Assembly: GCA_964424455.1 (NCBI GenBank) | Contig: CAYRJA010000096.1 | Coordinates: forward strand, 1 to 12,641 | Length of the DNA stretch: 12,641 bases | Direction of reading: 5' to 3' | Source: CAYRJA01 sp964424455 | Lineage (GTDB): Bacteria; Bacteroidota; Bacteroidia; Chitinophagales; UBA10324 | In this document: positions 6,784-12,641 of the stretch, piece after piece | How the letters are laid out: each line of letters opens with the position of its first letter | How positions within the stretch are numbered: the first letter of the stretch is position 1 | The notes under the pieces: model-generated | Told to the model about the DNA's origin: nothing | The model's input: only the letters and a program-made list of their open reading frames with translations | Databases searched by the model: none | Position numbers and translations under genes: made by a program

Positions 6784-6788
6784 ATTAT

Positions 6789-6818
6789 TTTGACAGCAAC
6801 TTTTTTTTAAGATTTTTG
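6789..6818 (+). promoter_or_regulatory. Promoter of tRNA-Ser
   Basis: TTTG (6789-6792, within TTTTGACA) is followed after 18 bp by GATTTTTG (6811-6818), one base off the TAnnTTTG consensus. The spacing fits the Bacteroidota promoter (TTTG, 17-23 bp, TAnnTTTG). Transcription would start just ahead of the tRNA at 6832. Confidence 0.6.
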
Positions 6819-6831
6819 CACCCCATTCATA

Positions 6832-6919
6832 GGAGAGGTGTCCGAGTGGTTGAAGGAGCACGCCTGGAAAGTGTGTAACCGTCTAAAGCGGTTCGCGGGT
6901 TCGAATCCCGCCCTCTCCG
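6832..6919 (+). tRNA. tRNA-Ser (anticodon GGA)
   Basis: All parts of a class II tRNA are present in 88 nt. The acceptor stem is GGAGAGG (6832-6838) with CCTCTCC (6912-6918), and the discriminator base is G6919. The D stem is TCC/GGA. The anticodon stem CACGC/GTGTG holds loop CTGGAAA with anticodon GGA at 6866-6868, which reads UCC and UCU. The long variable arm has stem AACCG/CGGTT, diagnostic of Ser among the class II tRNAs together with the anticodon. The T arm is GCGGG-TTCGAAT-CCCGC. CCA is not encoded (the sequence continues CAAGA) and must be added after transcription. The next gene ends on the opposite strand only 6 bp away. Confidence 0.98.
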
Positions 6920-6925
6920 CAAGAT

Positions 6926-8743
6926 CTAATTCACTAAAGCAGGCTCAGGTACTTGCAGACTGGCTACTGCTCTTTCAAAGTTATTCAACGACTCCTGAAA
7001 GCGTTTACGATACTGTTCTGTTTCATTTACCATTGCAGTGCTAAGTGTCTTATAATATTCAATACCTGAAAGAATATTTTCCTTGAATGTGTTCAGATAC
7101 TTTTGCTTCTTCGCTGATATTTCATCCATGCTCTTGTTGATTTCTCCTTTCAGATAGTCAACATATATCTTCAACTCGTTAATGAACATGTTGGGGCGGT
7201 TCTGAACATTGAGCACATTCTTTCTTCCGTATATATGATCAATCATTTCGCGAAGAGATAGTACACTGGAGAAATAAGCAAGATTCGGTCCAGGGCAAAT
7301 GCTAACTCCTTTTATCTTATGAGGAACAGGTATCCCATTCTTCATAAATGCCGCAGTACCCAGTCCCTGGCAGATACATTCCTTCTCGGTTACCTTTTCA
7401 ATTTCCTGAGCTAGTATTTCCTCCGAAAGGTTTTGTTCTTTCAGTTGTTTGATTTTTAAGTTCTGATACTCGCGGGAAGCAGTACAAATAGGTTTGTCCG
7501 TAAATTCTGTATTGAATTTCAGATAATGATTGTAACAGGCGCTGCCGGGTACACCCTTGTCTATCCGCCTTCTTCGTTCTTTATCTTCTGACGCTTTTCT
7601 AAAATTATTAAACATCACACCGAGCGGTGAAGAATTGCTCAGGTAAAAATCTTCTGCCTTAGCTGTAACTAAATCCTGAAGTGTTTGATCATCCACATTG
7701 GTAGCTTCCGGCACCATCAGAAACGGACTGCCCCATCCTGTGCTATTCGTTTTAAAATAGTTAAGTAATAAATCATTCTCATTTGCCGTACCAATACCTC
7801 CCTGAACGGAGATTCTTAGCTCAGGTATTGTCGAAAAGGCATATCCTCCTTTCTGTAACAGCGATTGAGAACATAATTCAAACAATTCCTTTGCTAATTC
7901 TTCTTTCTTCTGCTTGAACTCTTCCATAATAGGTCCCATTAAGTAACCTTCTGTCGGAAATACATGTCCTCCACAGTTCAAACCTGATTCAATTCTGAAT
8001 TCTGAAACCCATAATCCCTTCTTGGCTAAGAACTTTCCTTGAATTAAAGCAGAGCGGTAGTCGCTTACTTTCAATATTATTTTCTTATTCAACTTTCCGT
8101 TTTCATCCGGAAGAAAATCTTTGAATGACTCACAGTATGAATACAATCTTGGATTCATTCCTGCTGAAAAGACCACCGAAGAGTTCAGTTGACTATTTGC
8201 AAAGCCTCGTAAAGCTGCCAATGCATCTGTATATTCAGAACTTAATTGCTCTCCGGACTTAGAGTAATTAATCTTATCACATTTAGTCATGATATTTACA
8301 TCAATAGAACCAATTGTTATTTTCCCCCTTAAAAATTCCTGAGCATGCAACTTTTCATCGGTATCATCCATCTCCTTCATTTGGTTGTAATACATTTTTA
8401 AAGGAGAAGTATCAGGAAGCATCTCAAAATATTTTTCAATTTCAGATCCATTCTCAAATTTTTCTGATTTAAGTTTTGCTACCTGTTCTTTCAACAATTT
8501 ATCGAGAAGATTCAGGTACAGAGTAATACGCCTTGCACGGAAATCAAAATCGTGCTCACGTATATGTTCGTAGTGTTCTTTTTCTTTGTTACAGTAGTAC
8601 TTTCGCATTTCCTCAATCAGTTTATCATCTACAAGTGATACAACTGAATTAATACCAAACCGGGCTACTTTCAACGGAGTATCAATTGTATATGCCACAC
8701 CCATAACAGGGATATGGAATGTATGTTCAGTGGGATTGTTCAT
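6926..8743 (-). CDS. Conserved protein of unknown function, 605 aa, possible TIM-barrel flavoprotein
   Basis: I recognise this as a protein kept among Bacteroidota but know no assigned function. From the ATG at 8743 it has 605 residues. The start MNNPTEHTFHIPVMGVAYTIDTPLKVARFGI leads into alternating strand/helix sequence. The central region has RIESGLNCGGH (250-260), a GGIGTANENDLLL turn (315-327) like the phosphate-binding loop of FMN-binding barrels such as nitronate monooxygenase, and GWGSPFLMVPEATNVDD (337-353). Cysteines stand at 257 (NCGGH), 403 (SACYN), 420 (PICTAS), 456 and 458 (ECICQG) and 483 (ICPGP), a possible Fe-S or metal site. The last 80 residues are charged helix, likely coiled coil. 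No signal peptide or membrane segment is seen. In-frame TTG codons at 8773/8776 are less likely starts. The barrel and metal-site ideas are inference. Confidence 0.8.
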   Translation of the reverse strand: MNNPTEHTFHIPVMGVAYTIDTPLKVARFGINSVVSLVDDKLIEEMRKYYCNKEKEHYEHIREHDFDFRARRITLYLNLLDKLLKEQVAKLKSEKFENGSEIEKYFEMLPDTSPLKMYYNQMKEMDDTDEKLHAQEFLRGKITIGSIDVNIMTKCDKINYSKSGEQLSSEYTDALAALRGFANSQLNSSVVFSAGMNPRLYSYCESFKDFLPDENGKLNKKIILKVSDYRSALIQGKFLAKKGLWVSEFRIESGLNCGGHVFPTEGYLMGPIMEEFKQKKEELAKELFELCSQSLLQKGGYAFSTIPELRISVQGGIGTANENDLLLNYFKTNSTGWGSPFLMVPEATNVDDQTLQDLVTAKAEDFYLSNSSPLGVMFNNFRKASEDKERRRRIDKGVPGSACYNHYLKFNTEFTDKPICTASREYQNLKIKQLKEQNLSEEILAQEIEKVTEKECICQGLGTAAFMKNGIPVPHKIKGVSICPGPNLAYFSSVLSLREMIDHIYGRKNVLNVQNRPNMFINELKIYVDYLKGEINKSMDEISAKKQKYLNTFKENILSGIEYYKTLSTAMVNETEQYRKRFQESLNNFERAVASLQVPEPALVN

Positions 8744-8963
8744 TAAGTGGTCAAATTGCTTTTTACCAAACAACAATTTTAAGCAATTTTATAATAAATT
8801 CGTTTATGATAAAAATAAAGTTCAGTACAAGGTAATATCAATTGTAAACAAGTGCAAAATGCTACTGAGTATCAATTTATTGTATCGCAATAAGTTATTT
8901 CCCCTCTGCTTGTTTTTTTATCCTTTTTTATAAGATTACATCGTAAAAGGTTAATAGTAATTT

Positions 8964-8990
8964 TTTGTTCGGAAAGAATCAATAATTTTG
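8964..8990 (+). promoter_or_regulatory. Promoter of the 168-aa hypothetical gene
   Basis: TTTG (8964-8967) and TAATTTTG (8983-8990), an exact TAnnTTTG, are 15 bp apart, slightly shorter than usual. The -7 box contains the upstream in-frame TTG at 8988, so that codon would not be transcribed; this decides for the ATG at 9018. The remaining intergenic DNA 8744-8963 is AT-rich and holds CAATTTTA twice (8774-8781 and 8784-8791), which read on the minus strand is one base off a -7 box and could serve the 605-aa gene. Confidence 0.5.
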
Positions 8991-9017
8991 GAACTCATCA
9001 TAAATAAATATTTTCCT

Positions 9018-9524
9018 ATGAATTTGAATTTCGCAGAAGGATTCCCATCAAGTTCCAGAGTCTGGATTTATCAATGTAACAGAGAGCTAACCGAAACTGA
9101 AGCAAAACAGATAGAAGAAAAACTTTCATCTTTTGCCAAACAATGGACATCACATAAGCAACAAATAAGTGCAGTTGGAAAAGTATTGTTTAACCGTTTT
9201 GCAATTTTGCTTGCTGATAGTACTCAAGTTAAAGTAGGCGGATGTTCTCAAGATGCATCTTTTGACTTTGTAAGAGAAGTTGAAAAAGAATTCGGTATCA
9301 CTTTATTCGACCGGCTTACCATGTTGTTTAAAAAAGATAATGAAATAATTTCAATCCCCTTTTCAGAACTGAATGAAAAGTTTGCAGAAGGTGTGATTGA
9401 TGAACAAACTATTTTCTTCAACAATCTGGTTCAAACTTTATCTGAAATGCAAACCAACTGGATGGTTCCGGTTGGTCAGAGTTGGCTTATCAGCCGGTTG
9501 AAGGAAACTGCTCTGAAAGTATAG
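9018..9524 (+). CDS. Conserved hypothetical protein of Bacteroidota (often labelled 'ABC transporter ATPase')
   Basis: The 168-aa protein belongs to a family I know from Bacteroidota, where relatives start with a short acidic segment followed by SRVWIYQ-N-R. Here that is SSSRVWIYQCNRELT (11-25). Further conserved-looking segments are FAKQWTSH, VLFNRFAILLAD, GGCSQDASFDFVREVEKEFGITLFDR and a C-terminal NWMVPVGQSWLISRL. Databases often name members 'ABC transporter ATPase', but there is no Walker A, Walker B or LSGGQ motif, so that label is not supported. It has no signal or membrane segment and is probably cytoplasmic. The start is the ATG at 9018, because the longer TTG-initiated frame begins inside the -7 promoter box. 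A hairpin with a T-rich tail follows at 9569. Function unknown. Confidence 0.85.
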   Translation: MNLNFAEGFPSSSRVWIYQCNRELTETEAKQIEEKLSSFAKQWTSHKQQISAVGKVLFNRFAILLADSTQVKVGGCSQDASFDFVREVEKEFGITLFDRLTMLFKKDNEIISIPFSELNEKFAEGVIDEQTIFFNNLVQTLSEMQTNWMVPVGQSWLISRLKETALKV

Positions 9525-9568
9525 CTGACCACTTTAAAATACTTTTTAATATTTACACTGTGGAAAAG

Positions 9569-9595
9569 AATGAGAGAGTCTATTCTCATTTATTT
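9569..9595 (+). terminator. Weak rho-independent terminator candidate
   Basis: AATGAGA (9569-9575) and TCTCATT (9584-9590) form a perfect 7-bp stem with an 8-nt loop, followed by TATTTAT. It lies 45 bp after the stop of the 168-aa gene and is AT-rich, so its strength is doubtful. Confidence 0.4.
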
Positions 9596-9632
9596 ATCTG
9601 AGAAAGTATTTTCGTTCAGTAATAAATAGCTT

Positions 9633-9839
9633 ATGACTGAAGAGAAAAATATTCCACAGGATTCAAGTGAAAAAAAATTACTTGATCTGAAAGAGGCAAA
9701 GGAGCATTTACTGACTCTCGAAGGATTATTGAAAATGCGTCAGAAAAAGTTACATCCAAAAAGTAAATCTGACGATGGCACTAAGGATAACGACGACTTT
9801 GATATAGATCCAATACCCGGCTACGGAGGCGCCTGGTAA
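9633..9839 (+). CDS. Small hypothetical protein, 68 aa
   Basis: I do not recognise this gene. The 68-residue product is highly charged: an N-terminal helix rich in Lys, Glu and Leu (about 12-40, LDLKEAKEHLLTLEGLLKMRQKK) that could form a short coiled coil, an acidic linker (DDGTKDNDDFDID), and a distinctive C-terminal end PIPGYGGAW. No cysteine, signal or membrane segment is present. In favour of a real gene are the ATG start, a near-consensus -7 box (TATTTTCG, 9607-9614), and isolation as its own unit, with a hairpin before it and a good terminator after it. The conserved-looking C-terminal tail suggests a binding motif, but that is speculation. Confidence 0.6.
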   Translation: MTEEKNIPQDSSEKKLLDLKEAKEHLLTLEGLLKMRQKKLHPKSKSDDGTKDNDDFDIDPIPGYGGAW

Positions 9840-9862
9840 TCTTCCTTCCGAACCTCTGGATT

Positions 9863-9900
9863 AAAAGCTGCATCAATGAGCAAGGTGTGGCTTTTTTATT
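9863..9900 (+). terminator. Rho-independent terminator of the 68-aa gene
   Basis: AAAAGCTGCATC (9863-9874) pairs throughout with GGTGTGGCTTTT (9884-9895), counting three G-T pairs, around a 9-nt loop. The stem runs into TTTTTT ATT. The 12-bp stem plus T-run is a convincing terminator 24 bp after the stop. Confidence 0.75.
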
Positions 9901-9999
9901 TAGAAGAGTAATAACTATACACAACGTAATCTATCATTACCTCTTCTATTATTATTGCCTGCTTTTTATATTTACACTCCTTAATAATTTTCTGACTAA

Positions 10000-11400
10000 A
10001 TGAATAAAATAAAATTCGGAACTGATGGCTGGCGTGCCATTATTGCACAAGACTATACAGTAGCTAATGTTCAACGAGTAGCTACAGGAACAGCACTATG
10101 GTTAAAAAAAAATTACAAAGCTCCTTCCGTACTTATCGGACATGATTGCCGGTTTGCCGGCGAGTTATTTGCTGAAACTACTGCAAAAATTTTATGTAGT
10201 CATGGTGTTAAGGTTTTTATTGCGAAGGGGTTTGTTTCTACTCCTATGGTTTCACTCGGCTGTACAAAGTATAATACAGGATTAGGAGTTGTGATAACCG
10301 CAAGTCACAATCCGCCTTCTTACAATGGATATAAACTGAAAGGAGAACATGGTGGACCTTCTTCTCCTGAAATTGTTCAGGAAGTGGAGGATATGATTCC
10401 TGAAACAGTAGAAGTAAAAACTGAATCTATTGAAGAGCTACAATCAAGGGGACTGTTACAGTATGTAGATTTAGAAACAGATTATGTGGAACATCTGAGA
10501 ACTAACTTTGACTTAAAGACAATTAATGAAAAAATTATAGTTGCGTATGATGCTATGTACGGAGCTGGGCAGAATGTTGTTCGCAAAACATTAAAAGCAC
10601 CAATACTTTTACACTGCGATTATAATCCTTCATTCAAAGGGCAAGCGCCTGAGCCTCTCGACAAGAATTTACAGGAATTATCATCCCTTATAAAAAAATC
10701 AGGTGGTAAAATGTGTGGATGGGCTACCGATGGTGATGCTGACCGGATTGGTATGTATGATGAAGATGGAAATTTTGTAGATGCACATCATATCATCTTG
10801 CTGTTGATTCACTATCTGTCACAATACAAGAAAATGACAGGCAAAGTTGTAATAGCATTTTCAGTTTCCGAAAAGGTGAAGAAGATGTGTAACAAATACA
10901 ACTTACCGATAGAGGTTACCAAGATTGGTTTTAAATATATCAGCGATAAAATGGTGAAGGACGATGTGCTGCTCGGTGGAGAAGAGTCAGGTGGTATTGC
11001 AGTAAAAGGACATATTCCCGAGCGTGACGGTGTGTGGGACGGGTTGGTTTTACTGGAGTTTATGGCAAAGACAGGAAAAACTATGAAGCAGATTATTCAG
11101 GAAGTTTATGATGTAGTAGGCGCTTTTCATTTTAACCGTTATGATTTACATCTTGAAGAATCATTGAAGTATCAAATTATTGCAAACTGCAAAAGCGGTA
11201 AGTATAAATCATTTGGCAAATACACGCCACAGCGGATGGAAGATATTGACGGCTACAAGTATCATCTGAGCGAAAATGAATGGGTAATGATTCGTCCGTC
11301 AGGCACCGAACCATTGTTACGCATATATGCAGAAGCGCCAACAAAAGAAGGTGTTACAGATATTCTGAATACTGTGAAAGATATATTACTTAAGCAGTAA
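10000..11400 (+). CDS. Phosphoglucomutase/phosphomannomutase family protein
   Basis: A 466-aa member of the alpha-D-phosphohexomutase superfamily, which moves phosphate between C1 and C6 of hexoses through a phosphoserine intermediate and a bisphosphorylated sugar. All four active-site loops are present: the N-terminal FGTDGWR (6-12), the catalytic TASHNP with S102, the Mg-binding DGDADR (244-249), the sugar-binding GEESGG (327-332) and the phosphate-binding RPSGTEPLLR (432-441). Length and GEESGG fit glucose/mannose-phosphate enzymes rather than GlmM, but the sugar cannot be fixed by eye. It would act in the cytoplasm, supplying glucose-1-P or mannose-1-P for polysaccharide or glycogen synthesis. 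The ATG at 10000 fits the family; TAATTTTC (9985-9992) is a near -7 box. Upstream is a terminator, so it is transcribed alone, and it is convergent with the M48 gene. Confidence 0.95.
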   Translation: MNKIKFGTDGWRAIIAQDYTVANVQRVATGTALWLKKNYKAPSVLIGHDCRFAGELFAETTAKILCSHGVKVFIAKGFVSTPMVSLGCTKYNTGLGVVITASHNPPSYNGYKLKGEHGGPSSPEIVQEVEDMIPETVEVKTESIEELQSRGLLQYVDLETDYVEHLRTNFDLKTINEKIIVAYDAMYGAGQNVVRKTLKAPILLHCDYNPSFKGQAPEPLDKNLQELSSLIKKSGGKMCGWATDGDADRIGMYDEDGNFVDAHHIILLLIHYLSQYKKMTGKVVIAFSVSEKVKKMCNKYNLPIEVTKIGFKYISDKMVKDDVLLGGEESGGIAVKGHIPERDGVWDGLVLLEFMAKTGKTMKQIIQEVYDVVGAFHFNRYDLHLEESLKYQIIANCKSGKYKSFGKYTPQRMEDIDGYKYHLSENEWVMIRPSGTEPLLRIYAEAPTKEGVTDILNTVKDILLKQ

Positions 11401-11402
11401 CA

Positions 11403-11440
11403 CTGAAAGAAACTACCGATGCAGCATTGGATTATTTCAG
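11403..11440. terminator. Two-part hairpin between convergent genes
   Basis: CTGAAA (11403-11408) pairs with TTTCAG (11435-11440). Inside, CCGATG and CATTGG pair around a CAG loop with one G-T pair. The hairpin reaches into the stop codon of the M48 gene and lacks a clear T-run, so it is only a possible bidirectional stop signal. Confidence 0.35.
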
Positions 11441-12234
11441 GGCTTATAGTAGGTCATTGCTTCATTCATGTATTTCTTTTTGATGTTGTTTATGCGCGTT
11501 TCATCAGAAGGGTGAGTACTCAGAAATTCCGGTGGCTTTTGACCGCCTTGTGATGCCATTCTTTTCCAAAAGGCAATAGCTCCATGAGGGTCATATCCTG
11601 CCGCAGCCATAAATATTAAGCCTAACTGATCAGCTTCAGATTCTTGCTTTCGTGAGAAAGGAAGTAACACACCAATCTCTGCACCTGCCCCTACCGCAGC
11701 CATCAATAAATCATGTGTCTGTTTAGGTTTTTGTGATAGCGCTATATCAAGCGCAGTTAATCCCGTTTGGGCAATCAACCCCTGGCTCATTCTCTCATTG
11801 CCATGTCTTGCCACGGCATGTGCAACCTCATGACCAAGTACTGTTGCTAATCCTGATTCATCAATTGTAAAAGGCAATATCCCTGTATAAACTACAATTT
11901 TTCCGCCCGGCATACACCACGCATTCACATCTGCACTTTGTACTAAATTGACTTCCCATTTGTAACCTGCAATACGATCGCTGAACCCTTTCGCCTTAGC
12001 TACTTTTTTAACTCCATCAATAATTTTTGCAGCAACAGTTTTCACCATCTGCTCCTCTTGTCCGGTTGCCACTACTTTATTTTTTTGTAAAAAATCTTTG
12101 TACTGTGTTAAACTCATAGCGACCATCTGGTCTTCAGGCAATAGTTTTACTTGCTTTCTTCCTGTTATCGGAACACGGGTACAAGACAGCACCACAAACA
12201 ACAAAGCCAGAGCAATAAATAAAGTCCTTTTCAT
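11437..12234 (-). CDS. M48-family zinc metallopeptidase lipoprotein (LoiP/YggG-like)
   Basis: The 265-aa protein has a lipoprotein signal peptide (basic MKR, hydrophobic 4-16, lipobox VLSC with C18), so it should be anchored in the envelope facing the periplasm. The peptidase domain has a WCMPGGKIVVYTGIL strand segment (106-120), the zinc motif HEVAH (H135, E136, H139) and the third ligand in QESEAD (E198, with D202). The STHPSDETRINNI segment near the end (239-251) is the typical M48 C-terminal motif. Relatives such as E. coli LoiP and BepA handle misfolded envelope proteins; the same role here is inference. The ATG at 12234 sits 18 bp after an exact -7 box on this strand. Its 3' end faces the phosphohexomutase. 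Confidence 0.94.
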   Translation of the reverse strand: MKRTLFIALALLFVVLSCTRVPITGRKQVKLLPEDQMVAMSLTQYKDFLQKNKVVATGQEEQMVKTVAAKIIDGVKKVAKAKGFSDRIAGYKWEVNLVQSADVNAWCMPGGKIVVYTGILPFTIDESGLATVLGHEVAHAVARHGNERMSQGLIAQTGLTALDIALSQKPKQTHDLLMAAVGAGAEIGVLLPFSRKQESEADQLGLIFMAAAGYDPHGAIAFWKRMASQGGQKPPEFLSTHPSDETRINNIKKKYMNEAMTYYKP

Positions 12235-12252
12235 AGATAGAATTTAATCGGG

Positions 12253-12260
12253 CAAAGGTA
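12253..12260 (-). promoter_or_regulatory. -7 box upstream of the M48 peptidase gene
   Basis: Read on the minus strand the sequence is TACCTTTG, an exact TAnnTTTG, about 19 bp before the ATG. The -33 region has no good TTTG at the normal distance. Confidence 0.45.
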
Positions 12261-12301
12261 AAATCGGATAAATTATTTTCTGAGATATTTACAAATACAA
12301 C

Positions 12302-12641
12302 TTACAAGCCAAGAAGATAATCAACAGAAATAATGCTGCTGCCTTTAGGAAGATAAAGTAAAATACTTAATAAAACCATGCGGGGAAAAACTAGCTGCAT
12401 ATCCCACATTGGCTTAATGATGCTGAATGCTCCAACTACTAGAATAAAATCTATTCCTAACAAGTATAAAGAATACTTTGTAAACAGTCCTATGATTAAA
12501 AGTCCACCACATATTAATTCAATAAGCGATGAATAATAAGTACATATAATAAGTAGTGGCCTTGGTATCTTTATATTTCCCAGTTCACTCTTATAAACAT
12601 CAACAACTTTCATGATTCCCACTTTTACAACTTTGTCATAT
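12302..12641 (-). CDS. DoxX-like membrane protein, 5' end outside window
   Basis: The frame stays open to the right edge (the last visible codons give YDKVVKVGIMKVV), so the gene probably begins beyond the window; a GTG at 12622 is a possible but unlikely start. The visible 112 residues hold three hydrophobic helices. In GTG-based numbering these are about 23-47 (with SSLIELICGGLLIIGLFTKY), 51-69 and 78-92. The pattern P-R-P-L followed by an ELxxGGLLxxGLFT helix is typical of DoxX/DoxX-like proteins, four-helix inner-membrane proteins of mostly unknown function, some tied to quinone or sulfur redox chemistry. It ends 67 bp upstream of the M48 gene on the same strand, so co-transcription is possible, although the M48 gene has its own -7 box. 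Confidence 0.6.
   Translation of the reverse strand, partial: YDKVVKVGIMKVVDVYKSELGNIKIPRPLLIICTYYSSLIELICGGLLIIGLFTKYSLYLLGIDFILVVGAFSIIKPMWDMQLVFPRMVLLSILLYLPKGSSIISVDYLLGL

Noticed and set aside
6838..7044. Open frame of 68 codons on the plus strand starting within tRNA-Ser
   Set aside because: It overlaps almost the entire tRNA and the 3' end of the 605-aa gene on the other strand; a chance frame.
8744..8776. TTG start at 8776 for the 605-aa protein
   Set aside because: It adds eleven residues to an ATG-started protein whose N-terminus (TEHTFHIPVMG) already looks complete. It cannot be excluded fully.
9018..9524. Database-style name 'ABC transporter ATPase' for the 168-aa protein
   Set aside because: No Walker A, Walker B or ABC signature motif is present in the sequence, so the name is not supported.
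1..12641. CRISPR array, prophage, toxin-antitoxin or restriction-modification system
   Set aside because: No regularly spaced repeats, integrase, phage structural genes, methylase motifs or paired small genes were seen. The genes are ordinary chromosomal functions.

Overview
The window looks like a stretch of core chromosome from a member of the Bacteroidota with roughly 40% GC, probably in the Chitinophagales/Sphingobacteriales/Saprospirales range. The evidence is gene content (a conserved orphan family previously met in this phylum as 'ABC transporter ATPase', ComEA-like proteins with several helix-hairpin-helix units, Bacteroidota-style lipoproteins), the absence of Shine-Dalgarno sequences, and TAnnTTTG-type -7 promoter boxes in front of several genes. 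The species cannot be named from the sequence alone.

Layout, left to right: the 3' part of an HD-domain phosphohydrolase (+, cut by the left edge); dnaG primase (+) with a TTG start; a 384-bp gap holding a 178-bp non-coding element with 20-bp terminal inverted repeats and 8-bp flanking direct repeats; an acyl-CoA dehydrogenase (+), convergent with thymidylate kinase tmk (-); a membrane-anchored protein with three ComEA-like helix-hairpin-helix units (-); divergently from it, a small Rieske-fold lipoprotein that has lost both histidine cluster ligands (+); tRNA-Ser(GGA) (+); a 605-aa protein of unknown function (-) whose stop lies 6 bp from the tRNA; a divergent 168-aa conserved hypothetical (+); a 68-aa hypothetical (+) with a hairpin on each side; a phosphoglucomutase/phosphomannomutase (+), convergent with an M48-family metallopeptidase lipoprotein (-); and the 3' part of a DoxX-like membrane protein (-, cut by the right edge).

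The genes do not form one pathway. They are mostly single-gene or two-gene units: nucleotide metabolism and replication (HD phosphohydrolase, DnaG, Tmk), fatty-acid or amino-acid oxidation (acyl-CoA dehydrogenase), sugar-phosphate metabolism, and envelope proteins. No defence island, phage, CRISPR array or biosynthetic cluster is visible.

The items most worth a second look are the MITE-like multi-hairpin element before the acyl-CoA dehydrogenase, the Rieske-like protein without histidine ligands, the 605-aa protein with a set of well-spaced cysteines and a GGIG barrel-like motif, and a clear excess of the 9-bp palindrome CTGTWACAG across the window.
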